From UBA2287 sp964479665 (GTDB lineage: Bacteria; Bacteroidota; Bacteroidia; Bacteroidales; Tenuifilaceae): a stretch of DNA of 64,000 nt. Below the pieces are notes generated by a model. It searched no databases, was not told the origin of the DNA, and saw only the letters and a list, made by a program, of their open reading frames with translations. The first letter of the stretch is position 1; each line of letters begins with the position of its first letter. The stretch spans positions 15,514 through 79,513 of the forward strand of contig CAYZNN010000013.1 in NCBI GenBank assembly GCA_964479665.1. The letters are read 5' to 3'. Below, in pieces: positions 53,406 to 61,723 of the stretch. The translations under genes were made by a program, and so were the position numbers.

Positions 53406-54803
53406 TTAAAATTCGCAATTATTTGGGGTACGGGGGAATGGAATAACATCGCGAATGTTTGACATACCTGTAATGAAGAGCAGCAAGCGCTCGAAACCAA
53501 GTCCAAACCCGCTATGCGGCGCCGTTCCAAACTTACGGGTTTCGAGGTACCACCAGAGTTGTTCTTCGTGAATTTCCATTTCCTTTATTCGAGCGTAAAG
53601 TTTATCGTAATTCTCTTCGCGCTGGGAGCCGCCAATAATTTCGCCAATTTTTGGAAAGAGCACGTCCATCGCTCGAACGGTTTTGCCATCGTCGTTCTGC
53701 TTCATGTAGAAAGCCTTAATTTGCTTTGGGTAGCCGGTAAGAATGACTGGTTTTTTGAAATGCTTTTCAACCAGATAACGCTCGTGCTCGCTCTGCAAGT
53801 CGGCTCCCCAGAAAACGGGAAACTCCCATTTTTGGTCGGCCTTCTCAAGTATTTCAACCCCCTCGGTATAAGTAAGCCGAACGAAGGGATTATCTACAAC
53901 AAATTGCAGTCTTTCAAGCAATTCCTTGTCCCACATTTTATTTAAAAATTCCAAATCGTCCTTACAATTATCGAGCGCATAGCGAACCAAGTATTTCAGA
54001 AAATCCTCGGCCAAATCCATGTTGTCGTTAATATTGTAGAAAGCCATTTCGGGTTCAATCATCCAAAATTCTGCAAGGTGCCTGGGAGTATTGGAGTTTT
54101 CGGCACGGAAAGTAGGGCCAAACGTGTATATGTCCGATAGGGCCAATGCGGCCAATTCGCCTTCGAGTTGACCCGATACGGTGAGGTTGGCCTCTTTCCC
54201 AAAGAAATCTTCGGCCCAATTCACTTTGCCCTCAGGGGTGCGTGGTGGGTTGTTAACGTCGAGGGTGGTTACCCTGAACATAGCGCCTGCACCTTCGGCA
54301 TCGGAACCGGTTATTATGGGTGTGTGAATGTAGTAAAAACCCTTGTCGTTGAAATACTTATGAATGGCAAATGCCATGGCGTGACGGATGCGAAGCACCG
54401 CACCAAAAGTATTGGTACGAGGACGTAGGTGGGCAATTTCGCGAAGAAACTCCAAACTGTGTCCCTTTTTCTGAAGCGGGTATGTTGTAGGATCGGCCTT
54501 GCCCAAAATTTCAATTCGCGTAGCCCTAATTTCGAAAGGTTGCTCGGCACCAGGCGATTCAACCAGATTTCCTTCAACGCTAATGCAAGCACCGGTTGAC
54601 ACGTCTTTTAGAAAGTCTTCCCCAAGCTGCTCAACATCGGCAACAATTTGTATGTTGTGAATGGTCGATCCGTCGTTCAAGGCAATAAATGCAATGTTTT
54701 TATTTCCCCTGCGGGTACGAACCCAACCCATTGTTAAAACATCGGCATTAACTGCCTTACCTTTTAGTAGCTCCTTAATTTTTGTTCGCTTTCCGAGTGC
54801 CAT
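53406..54803 (-). CDS. asnS: Asparaginyl-tRNA synthetase
   Basis: Class IIb synthetase charging tRNA-Asn. With the ATG at 54803 it is 465 residues long, the usual size. The OB-fold anticodon-binding domain starts VLTMGWVRTRRGNK, then RPRTNTFGAVLRIRHAM as motif 1, TFRAENSNTPRHLAEFWM as motif 2, and GFGLGFERLLLFI as motif 3. The ATG at 54863 was rejected because a perfect -7 box sits at 54832, between the two. It leads the rpoN operon. Confidence 0.97.
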   Translation of the reverse strand: MALGKRTKIKELLKGKAVNADVLTMGWVRTRRGNKNIAFIALNDGSTIHNIQIVADVEQLGEDFLKDVSTGACISVEGNLVESPGAEQPFEIRATRIEILGKADPTTYPLQKKGHSLEFLREIAHLRPRTNTFGAVLRIRHAMAFAIHKYFNDKGFYYIHTPIITGSDAEGAGAMFRVTTLDVNNPPRTPEGKVNWAEDFFGKEANLTVSGQLEGELAALALSDIYTFGPTFRAENSNTPRHLAEFWMIEPEMAFYNINDNMDLAEDFLKYLVRYALDNCKDDLEFLNKMWDKELLERLQFVVDNPFVRLTYTEGVEILEKADQKWEFPVFWGADLQSEHERYLVEKHFKKPVILTGYPKQIKAFYMKQNDDGKTVRAMDVLFPKIGEIIGGSQREENYDKLYARIKEMEIHEEQLWWYLETRKFGTAPHSGFGLGFERLLLFITGMSNIRDVIPFPRTPNNCEF

Positions 54804-54831
54804 ATGAAAATAATTGTTTTCTGTTAGGTTA

Positions 54832-54839
54832 CAAAAATA
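54832..54839 (-). promoter_or_regulatory. Perfect -7 box TATTTTTG of asnS
   Basis: Minus-strand TATTTTTG matches the consensus and lies 28 bases before the asnS ATG at 54803, supporting that start. No TTG occurs at the right spacing. Confidence 0.5.
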
Positions 54840-54916
54840 GCTATTGTGTTGAATAATAGCCATTCACCCAAACATGTTTTTTGAAATGGGTATGTTTTTT
54901 GTGGAATTGCGCCGCT

Positions 54917-55927
54917 CTATCTGCTGTAATAACCCGATAATCGTTTACGGAATACGGCTTCGTTGGCTTCGTTCACGGCCTCAACCAGGGCTTCAACCTT
55001 TTCAATACGAAGTTTCTGTTCTTCGGGCGAAAGCCTTTCCTGATCGCGAAAAACAACGTAATCGATTCGATAACCTAGTTTATCGAGGCTCATGGCCACT
55101 GCAGCATTGTAATCGTCGAAAATAATGATAGATGGTAGGTTGCTTAGGCTATACAACGCCAGAGCGTTTTCAACCTTATCGCGAATGAACGAAATTTGGC
55201 TAGCGCCAAGGTATTTGGCACCAAGTAGAAGCCGAACTATATTTATTTGTGCTACAAAGCTACGCTTCCCTTCGCTTACAAGTTTATCGAAGTCTTTTTG
55301 CGATGTACCTAGAAACCTGTCGATGAAGTGCTCGGGAATACCCTGCAAATCGCGGAGGTCGTTCTCTCGGGCACGCTGCTTGTACTCTTTATGAGCCGTT
55401 TTTTGGTCGAAGGGAATATAGTGTGTCCACTTTTGAGTGCGCTTGTAAGTTGCCGTCATGGGCTTGGGCTTCCATTTGGTAATAGGACGCAACATAATGG
55501 GGTCGGAAAGGTTCAACTGTTGCGACTCTAGCGAGTACATCAAGCAGTTGATGAAATGAATATAACCGCCACCCACCGTTTTGTGTAGGGCAGACCATAG
55601 GGTTTGTGGAGTTTCCCTGCGGGATGTATCGGAAGCGGCTGCGGCCGCTTGCTGAAGTTTGCGTTGCTTAAGGTACGCAACAAATTCTTCATCGAGGTTA
55701 ACCGGATAGTAAGTGGTTGACTGCCTCGAGGTATCGGTAATGGTTCTTCCGGCATGATGAAGCGCCCGAACGTCCATTACATAATTGGTATCGTTCGAGA
55801 GCCGAATGTGTAAATTGTAATCGGAGCTCCAGCGCATTTCGCTAATCGATGGCGCTTTTATTTGGCCCATCAGTAATTGTGTATGCACACAAAGCACCAA
55901 TGTAACTATGTACCAATTTGTTCTCAT
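54917..55927 (-). CDS. Hypothetical secreted protein
   Basis: Not recognised. A 336-residue protein with an N-terminal signal peptide (WYIVTLVLCVHTQLLMG) likely cleaved near residue 21, then about 310 mostly soluble residues. Residues ~23-90 are Asp/Asn-rich strands (MRWSSDYNLHIRLSNDTNYV). A TLWSALHKTVGGGYIHFINCLMYS stretch follows, and a C-terminal helical tail (about 295-336) that is Lys/Glu-rich. No catalytic motif, lipobox or membrane helix beyond the signal was seen. It stands alone between asnS and the SDR gene. Confidence 0.6.
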   Translation of the reverse strand: MRTNWYIVTLVLCVHTQLLMGQIKAPSISEMRWSSDYNLHIRLSNDTNYVMDVRALHHAGRTITDTSRQSTTYYPVNLDEEFVAYLKQRKLQQAAAAASDTSRRETPQTLWSALHKTVGGGYIHFINCLMYSLESQQLNLSDPIMLRPITKWKPKPMTATYKRTQKWTHYIPFDQKTAHKEYKQRARENDLRDLQGIPEHFIDRFLGTSQKDFDKLVSEGKRSFVAQINIVRLLLGAKYLGASQISFIRDKVENALALYSLSNLPSIIIFDDYNAAVAMSLDKLGYRIDYVVFRDQERLSPEEQKLRIEKVEALVEAVNEANEAVFRKRLSGYYSR

Positions 55928-56101
55928 GGCCAGCGGGGTTTTAATAGCAGGTTTAAATGTATGAAAAAGGATTGGGACAAACGAGGGTTGAAATAATAAA
56001 TTAGCAAAAAAGTGAAACCATTCTGTTATTTAGCCAATTACGCTAGCATAATATGAAAACCTTTCCCCTGTTTAATTGTTTATACTATTAAACTAAACAA
56101 G

Positions 56102-56797
56102 ATGGCTAATTATCTTATTATTGGTGCCTCCAGCGGCATAGGTCGCGGTTTGGCTGAGTTGTTATCGCAAAATCACATGGATTATGCAACCTTCTTAACA
56201 AATAAGCCAACCACTTCAATAAGCAATGTAAAATTTTTTAAGTTCGACGTGCGGAGCGATAAAGTTGAATACTTGGATTTACCTGATGTTATAGATGGCT
56301 TTGTTTACTGCCCAGGGGGCATAATCCTAAAGCCTATTGGGCGCATAAAACTTGAAGATTTTTCTGAAAACTACAATGTTCAGGTACTAGGAGCAATAAG
56401 GTTGCTGCAGGATTTGCTGCCCAATTTAAAAAGAAGCGAGAATGCATCAATTGTATTGTTTTCAACGGTTGCAGTTCAGCTGGGATTCAATTTTCACTCG
56501 TTAATATCAACCACCAAGGGAGCTATTGAAGGACTTACCAAGGCCCTAGCAGCCGAACTTTCACCCAGCATTAGGGTAAACTGTATTGCCCCATCCCTTA
56601 CCGAAACCCCCCTTACGGAAGGTCTTCTTAACACTCCCGAAAAGCGTGAAGCTGCAACGCAACGCCATCCATTGAAGCGGATTGGAACCGTTAACGATAT
56701 AGCACAGGCGGCAGCCTTTTTGCTTTCCCCAAATTCCTCATGGATTACTGGCCAAATTATTGGAGTTGACGGTGGAATATCTACTTTAAAAGTTTAA
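56102..56797 (+). CDS. SDR family oxidoreductase lacking the catalytic tyrosine
   Basis: A 231-residue short-chain dehydrogenase-like protein. The cofactor motif is IGASSGIGRGL. The usual Y-x3-K reads I-x3-K (SLISTTKGAIEGL), so the Tyr is replaced by Ile, while Lys and the IRVNCIAPSLTETPL segment remain. The late GQIIGVDGG is intact. Such an enzyme may use another residue, act on an unusual substrate, or be non-catalytic. The start of the frameshifted oxidoreductase is 3 bases downstream, so they form a pair. Confidence 0.85.
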   Translation: MANYLIIGASSGIGRGLAELLSQNHMDYATFLTNKPTTSISNVKFFKFDVRSDKVEYLDLPDVIDGFVYCPGGIILKPIGRIKLEDFSENYNVQVLGAIRLLQDLLPNLKRSENASIVLFSTVAVQLGFNFHSLISTTKGAIEGLTKALAAELSPSIRVNCIAPSLTETPLTEGLLNTPEKREAATQRHPLKRIGTVNDIAQAAAFLLSPNSSWITGQIIGVDGGISTLKV

Positions 56798-56799
56798 AA

Positions 56800-58181
56800 A
56801 TGAAAATTCTGATTACCGGAGCTACCGGATACCTTGGCAAGTTACTTGCCATCCAGCTCGTGAAACAAGGGCACCAAATTGTATGTTGCGCCCGAAGCCT
56901 CAATCGAGTTCATGAGAATAAAGAAGTAGGAGTGCTGGTACAATGGATTCAATTTGACTTTCTGCGTACCGAGACTTTAAGTAAAATTCACCCGATATTG
57001 ATGCGGCTTACTACCTGATTCATTTAATGGGTGATGAGAAGCACTTCAAACAGATGGAAATTAATTCGGCAATTAACTTCCGGGAAGCCATTAACCAAAC
57101 TCAAGCAAAGCAAGTTATTTACAAGAGCGGAGTGGTAAATGCGCAAACCCTTTCAGATCATTTGTCGTCCAGAATGGCTGTTGAACAAGAGCTCTCAAAG
57201 GGCCGATATAGTTTAACCACCCTGAGAGCCGGCATTGTAATAGGTTCGGGTAGTTCGACGTTTGAAATTATTAGCGATTTGGTTGAAAAACTGCCATTAA
57301 TGGTAGCCCCTCGTTGGCTTAACACTCTTTCGCAACCCATTGCAGTTTACAATGCAATACAGTTTCTTACAGGAGTTTTACTAAAAGATGAAACCTTTTG
57401 TAAGAGTTTCGATATAGGAGGCCCCGACGTTCTTTCATATAAGCAAATGCTTTTGGGGTATGCAAAGGTGAGAGCCCTCAAGCGAAGAATATGGATAGTA
57501 CCCGTAATGACACCCAAGCTCTCATCGTATTGGTTGTACTTTATAACCTCCACCTCCTTTAAGCTTGCTCAAAACTTAGTTGAAAGCATGAAGGTGCCGG
57601 TAGTTTGCACACCCAATAACTTAAGCCAACGCTTAAAAATTGAACTACTGAATTATGATGTATCTGTGAGGAATGCGTTGGGTTTTCTTTACATTCAACT
57701 GGAAGAGAATGAAAGACCAGCCAATATAGCTCCATCATATGGGTGCTTCTTCGATAAGAGAACAATTCAAACAAAAAGTATAGAAGCAACCATGGATCGT
57801 ATTTGGGCCATAGGAGGGGTCAATGGTTGGTACTTCGGAACATGGATTTGGCAGCTTAGGGGCTGGGTCGACAAACTGTTTGGGGGCATAGGATTTCGAA
57901 AAGGGAGGCCACACAGTAAGGATTTGTCACCGAGCGACCGCATCGATTTTTGGCGGGTTTTATATGCAAATAAAAGTGAGGGGCACTTAATTCTATATGC
58001 CGAAATGAGCCTTCCAGGCGAGGGATGGCTAGAGTTTAAAATCGATCGGAATGGAATTATTCATCAAACCGCAACATTTCGACCTAAGGGCTTATGGGGT
58101 CGAATGTATTGGCGATTAGTTATACCCTTTCATTACGTAATATTTAGGGGACTTATAACCCGATTAGTGGGTAAAAATTAA
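56800..58181 (+). pseudogene. Frameshifted NAD(P)-binding oxidoreductase with DUF2867
   Basis: Two pieces of one gene in different frames. The first (56800-57018) starts KILITGATGYLGKLLAIQL and ends early. The second runs from about 56990 to 58181: IDAAYYLIHLMGDEKHFKQ lies in the other frame and continues as NFREAINQTQAKQVIYKSG. Adding one C to the CCC at 56991-56993 would join them into a 460-residue protein. The C-terminal half (about residues 310-460) holds a DUF2867-like domain (WRVLYANKSEGHLILYAEM). Could be a real deletion or an assembly error in a homopolymer. Confidence 0.82.
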
Positions 58182-58861
58182 TCAAGATCCTCAAACAAAT
58201 AAATCTCTGCCAGTCCTTTCACCGACCTGTCGGCGTAAAAATCCATTGGATTGTATATGAGGAAGTTCCCATTCTTATCGCCCTTGTTGGGAATGGTTAG
58301 AATTGGCTTAACCTGATCGATGCGATTGAAAAGCGCCCTGAAACTATAAACCGCCCTGTAACCATCGAGACCAGCAAAGCAAACCAATCCGTTTCGAAAC
58401 AATTGTTTGGCACTTTTAACATAGTGTAAAACCACATTTTGCAAAGCGATGCCCATGAACGAAGCAGCACGATGGAAGCCCATTCCGTAAAATATTGAAT
58501 TGTACTCGGTTTTGAACAACCCAACCGTTGTTGAATCAATTTAATTAACCTCCTCATTATTAACTACCAACTGAACTGTGGGAGTAAAAGGATCCTTTAA
58601 ATCTCTATTTATTTCGTACTCCTTTTTATCGAACGATTTTGCCGTTATTTTTGTTGGGTTTTCAAGTTCCCTGAAGGCGTACATATCGCTTGCAAACGCC
58701 ACTTTCCATAAGTTGGCATTGGGGTAGCCAAACTCCTTTTTGTGGGGTTTAATAGGTGCCCACTCGGTTGCAATAATTATTTGATGCGGGTTATGGGTGT
58801 GGTATATTTCCGACCATGAGAATACTACCCGATCGCCCTTGTCGTTCTCAATAAATAACGT
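58178..58861 (-). pseudogene. 5'-truncated, stop-interrupted molybdopterin-domain-like gene
   Basis: One open frame from the IS boundary at 58861 to 58178, with a single TAA at 58543-58541. Two similar stretches are seen: VVFSWSEIY with VAFASDMYAFRELENPTKI, and AVYSFRALFN with NPMDFYADRSVKGLAEIYL. They suggest two copies of a domain found in Bacteroidota oxidoreductase molybdopterin-binding-like proteins; this is tentative. The N-terminus is absent beyond the insertion element, where ubiX begins directly, so a deletion probably accompanied insertion. It overlaps the convergent oxidoreductase by 4 bases. Confidence 0.7.
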
Positions 58862-58875
58862 GAGTTCGACCTAAG
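58862..58875 (+). repeat. Left inverted repeat of the IS982-type element
   Basis: GAGTTCGACCTAAG, 11 of 14 matches with the right repeat. It overlaps the transposase stop codon at 58871-58873. Confidence 0.7.
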
Positions 58876-59782
58876 CAACACGCTTAAGAAGCATACTGTC
58901 AATATTTTCTAAATTCAACGATGGCTTTTTAGGAAAGAATGAGTAGGCTACCAATCCAGAAATTAGGTTGGCCACAAAGTTTTCAAAGCCACTATGGCGA
59001 GTTTGTTCAATCTGGCAGATGTTCTTCAACTCGTCGTTGACTGGTTCAATTAGGGCTCTTTTCCTTAGAAGCGCCATGTTGTGCAATTGCATCAAGCTGC
59101 TCTTCATGTTCTTCTTAGGTTTGGTTATCAGGTGAATACCATCGATAAAAAGTTGCTCAAAGAGCGTCTGACCGATGTAGCCCTTGTCCCCGAATAGCTT
59201 GCCATACACTCTATCATGAAAAGCCCTATTCTTCAGCGGCGCTCGGTCGTCAACGTGCCTTTGTGTGATCATAAAATCGAGGATCTCCCCCTGGTCACTG
59301 ATAATCAGGTGCAGTTTAAAGCCAAAGAACCAGCCTAGCGAACAGGGCCCCTTGGTAGCCTGACCTTTTTATACTTTATGAATTTTTTCTCTACGGATGT
59401 GGCACGCCCGCATCGGAGTGGAATCGATAAATGAAACGCCTGTAAACTTACCTAAGCACCTTGTTTTCAAGAAAATCGCCATGGGCATAACCATCTTCTG
59501 CTGCAGCACAACGAACCGGTTGTAGGAAACCGTTTTGGGGAATTCCTTCTGCATATGTATCTGCACGTATCGTGTGTAGAAGAACTTGAGGCTCCTTACC
59601 TGCATGGCATGAAACAGTATCAATATAGTAATCACCTCGCAACCGGACAAGGCAAATGAGCGATTTCTTCGCTTTTTAGCCGTTGTTTCTGTTAAGGGAT
59701 GCCCCTCCTTAACGTTTTCAAATTCTTTGCAAAAATCGTCCACTAAACTAAAGATTTCTGTAATTTTATTGTCAGTTAGCAT
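58871..59782 (-). pseudogene. IS982 transposase interrupted by an in-frame TAA
   Basis: The frame opens with LTDNKITEIFSLVDDFCKEF and reads IS982-type sequence (SYNRFVVLQQKMVMP, GVSFIDSTPMRACH) to TAA at 59371-59369. It continues in the same frame as KGQATKGPCSLGWFFGFK and on to 58871. The catalytic triad would be D in FIDSTP, D in GDKGYIG and E in LIEPVNDELK, split by the stop. The family usually reads HKVFKG here, so a Phe codon was probably lost. The element is likely inactive unless the stop is bypassed or a helper copy exists. Confidence 0.88.
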
Positions 59783-59868
59783 GGAGAGAAATGTTGGTTA
59801 TTTATTTAAATGTCAACTATTTAAATATACAAAATCTCCCTGTGCTTTCAAAAATAAATCAACTAATT

Positions 59869-59882
59869 CTTACATCGAACTG
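59869..59882 (-). repeat. Right inverted repeat of the IS982-type element
   Basis: Reads CAGTTCGATGTAAG on the minus strand, pairing with the left repeat. It ends 10 bases before the ubiX start codon. Confidence 0.7.
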
Positions 59883-59892
59883 ACGTTAATTA

Positions 59893-60471
59893 ATGAAGTC
59901 GAAAAAACGAGTAGTTATAGGAATTACCGGTGCTAGCGGAACGATTTATGCGCAGCGCATGGTTGAGAAATTAATCGCTCTTACCAATGCAATAAGCGAA
60001 ATAGCCATTATATACTCCGATACTGGCAGGGAGGTTTGGAAGTATGAACTGGGCGATAATTTTCCTAAGTCGGAATTAGTTCGAGAGTTTTCTAACAGCA
60101 GTTTTTTTGCCCCTCCAGCCTCGGGTAGCGCAGGCTACGATGCCATGGTGGTAATACCCTGTACCGCCGGAACCATGGGGCGCATAGCTAATGGCACCAG
60201 CAACGACCTAATTGCGCGCAGCGCCGATGTTATGCTTAAAGAGCGTAAATCCTTGGTTCTAGTTCTTCGCGAGTCGCCATACAGCCTTATTCATATTGAA
60301 AATATGCGTACCATTACCCTTGCGGGTGGTATTATTTTTCCTGCTAGCCCTTCGTTTTACAGCAAACCCAACAATATGGTTGAACTTATCGACACAATAG
60401 TCGATAGGGTTTTGGGCATAATAGGATTGGAGAACAATGGTTTTAGGTGGGGAGAAAAAAGAGAATTATGA
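59893..60471 (+). CDS. ubiX: Flavin prenyltransferase
   Basis: Makes prenylated FMN for UbiD-type decarboxylases. The 192-residue protein starts KSKKRVVIGITGASGTIYAQRM and has VVIPCTAGTMGRIANG, LIARSADVMLKERKSLVLV and RESPYSLIHIENM, all hallmarks. The start lies 10 bases after the IS end, so any promoter is inside or beyond the IS; none was clearly seen. No ubiD partner is present. Confidence 0.95.
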   Translation: MKSKKRVVIGITGASGTIYAQRMVEKLIALTNAISEIAIIYSDTGREVWKYELGDNFPKSELVREFSNSSFFAPPASGSAGYDAMVVIPCTAGTMGRIANGTSNDLIARSADVMLKERKSLVLVLRESPYSLIHIENMRTITLAGGIIFPASPSFYSKPNNMVELIDTIVDRVLGIIGLENNGFRWGEKREL

Positions 60472-60543
60472 AGAGACTAATGCTTAAATTTAATTTATGT
60501 TGATTTGGATAATTATGTCCGAGTTCAGAAGCTGTATACAATT

Positions 60544-60599
60544 CCAACTATCAACTACCAACTATCAACCAACAACTATCAACGAACTACAGCCAACAA
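60544..60599. repeat. Degenerate CAACTATCAAC-type tandem repeat
   Basis: An intergenic stretch built from near-copies of CCAACTATCAA: copies start at about 60544, 60557 and 60569, with a related tail to 60599. It separates ubiX from the proline dehydrogenase gene. It has no spacer/repeat regularity of a CRISPR. Confidence 0.6.
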
Positions 60600-60707
60600 A
60601 AATCATATTTTCCTTTTAAAAATTTCCCAACATTTGCAACCATTTTTTAATTCAACAGGTTTAAACAAAAGGCAAAGAATTTAATTATTTAACTCAATTT
60701 AAGCACT

Positions 60708-61619
60708 ATGTTCAACAGAATGATTGCAGCTATGCTGCCCTATTTTCCAAAGAAACTCATTTGGATCTTCTCTAAAAGATACATTGCGGGCGAAACCGTA
60801 GCCGATGCAATTAAGGCATCGAAAGAACTCAACACCATGGGCATGAAAGTAACCATCGATATTTTAGGGGAGTTCATAAAAAATCTCGATGAGGCGGAAA
60901 AGAACAAGGTAGAGTACCTCGAACTAATCGATATAATTGAAAAGGAAGGTATAGATGGAAACTACTCCCTGAAACCAACCATGTTTGGGCTGCTTCTCAA
61001 CAAGGATGTATGCTATACGCATATTCGCGAAATTGTAGCCAAGGCAGCTTCATATGGTAATTTCATTCGAGTGGACATGGAGGACTCTCCCTGTACCGAT
61101 TTGGAAATTGAGTTGTATCGCAAACTAAAATCCGAATTTCCCAAAAACGTGGGTTTGGTTGTTCAAGCTTACCTTAAGCGAACGCTTACCGACCTCGAGA
61201 ATTTAATGGATTTGCATACTCCCGAAACGCCACTTAATTATCGTATTTGCAAGGGAATTTACGTTGAACCCGCAGCCATTGCCTTCAAAAAATACGAAGA
61301 AATTAACCACCACTTTTTGGTTGACCTTGAGTTTATGTTTAAAAATGGCATTTACCCAGGAATTGCTACCCACGATAAGCCATTGATTGATGGAGCTTAC
61401 AAGTTAATCGAAAAATACAACGTTCCTAAAAGCATGTATGAGTTTCAAATGCTATATGGGGTAACCCCCGAACTCCGTAAGTCCATTGTAGACAAGGGTC
61501 ATACTATGCGTATTTATGTTCCCTTTGGGAAGCAATGGTTTGGTTATTCAACCCGTCGCCTGAAGGAAAACCCAAAGATGGCCAGTCATATTATTAAAGC
61601 TCTTTTCGTTAGGGGATAG
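60708..61619 (+). CDS. Proline dehydrogenase
   Basis: FAD-dependent oxidation of proline to pyrroline-5-carboxylate. The 303-residue single-domain enzyme shows KPTMFGLLLNKDVCY, FIRVDMEDS, YRICKGIYVEPAAIAF with the flavin/substrate Arg-Lys, and the C-terminal FGKQWFGYSTRRLKENP that closes over proline. Length fits the monofunctional type rather than fused PutA. A partial -7 box (AACATTTG near 60630) and a terminator after the gene suggest it is a single-gene transcript. Confidence 0.93.
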   Translation: MFNRMIAAMLPYFPKKLIWIFSKRYIAGETVADAIKASKELNTMGMKVTIDILGEFIKNLDEAEKNKVEYLELIDIIEKEGIDGNYSLKPTMFGLLLNKDVCYTHIREIVAKAASYGNFIRVDMEDSPCTDLEIELYRKLKSEFPKNVGLVVQAYLKRTLTDLENLMDLHTPETPLNYRICKGIYVEPAAIAFKKYEEINHHFLVDLEFMFKNGIYPGIATHDKPLIDGAYKLIEKYNVPKSMYEFQMLYGVTPELRKSIVDKGHTMRIYVPFGKQWFGYSTRRLKENPKMASHIIKALFVRG

Positions 61620-61640
61620 TGGACGAAAAATAATATCACA

Positions 61641-61667
61641 AAACGAGGCTTATGGCCTCGTTTTTTT
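61641..61667 (+). terminator. Terminator after proline dehydrogenase
   Basis: AAACGAGGC (61641-61649) pairs with GCCTCGTTT (61655-61663) over a 5-base loop, ending in a seven-T tract (61661-61667). It begins 22 bases after the stop. Confidence 0.85.
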
Positions 61668-61702
61668 GTCTAAACGATGAGGTTTAAATCGTTTTAGTTT
61701 TC

Positions 61703-61710
61703 TAACTTTG
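61703..61710 (+). promoter_or_regulatory. Perfect -7 box TAACTTTG upstream of the LacI-type gene
   Basis: TAACTTTG matches TAnnTTTG exactly, 13 bases before the TTG start of the regulator, so its leader is very short. No TTG at the usual spacing. Confidence 0.5.
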
Positions 61711-61723
61711 TTAAAAACCACAT

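Larger units (their letters stand above)
58862..59882 (-). mobile_element. IS982-family insertion sequence
   Basis: A 1,021-base element bounded by imperfect inverted repeats: GAGTTCGACCTAAG (58862-58875) and, on the other strand, CAGTTCGATGTAAG (59882-59869), matching at 11 of 14 positions. The transposase inside is IS982-like. A 4-base direct repeat ACGT flanks it (58858-58861 and 59883-59886), shorter than the usual 6-9 bases, so the flanks may have rearranged. Element size is as expected for the family. Confidence 0.82.

Noticed and set aside
43171..59371. Stop-codon reassignment or read-through to explain three in-frame stops (43171, 58541, 59369)
   Set aside because: TAA and TAG end many intact genes here, and the three affected frames lie in decaying or insertion-element sequence, so ordinary gene decay explains them.
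58858..59886. Standard 6-9 base target duplication of the IS
   Set aside because: Only ACGT (4 bases) is repeated; longer matches fail on both sides.
60544..60599. CRISPR array
   Set aside because: Units are short, contiguous and degenerate, without unique spacers, and no cas genes are near.
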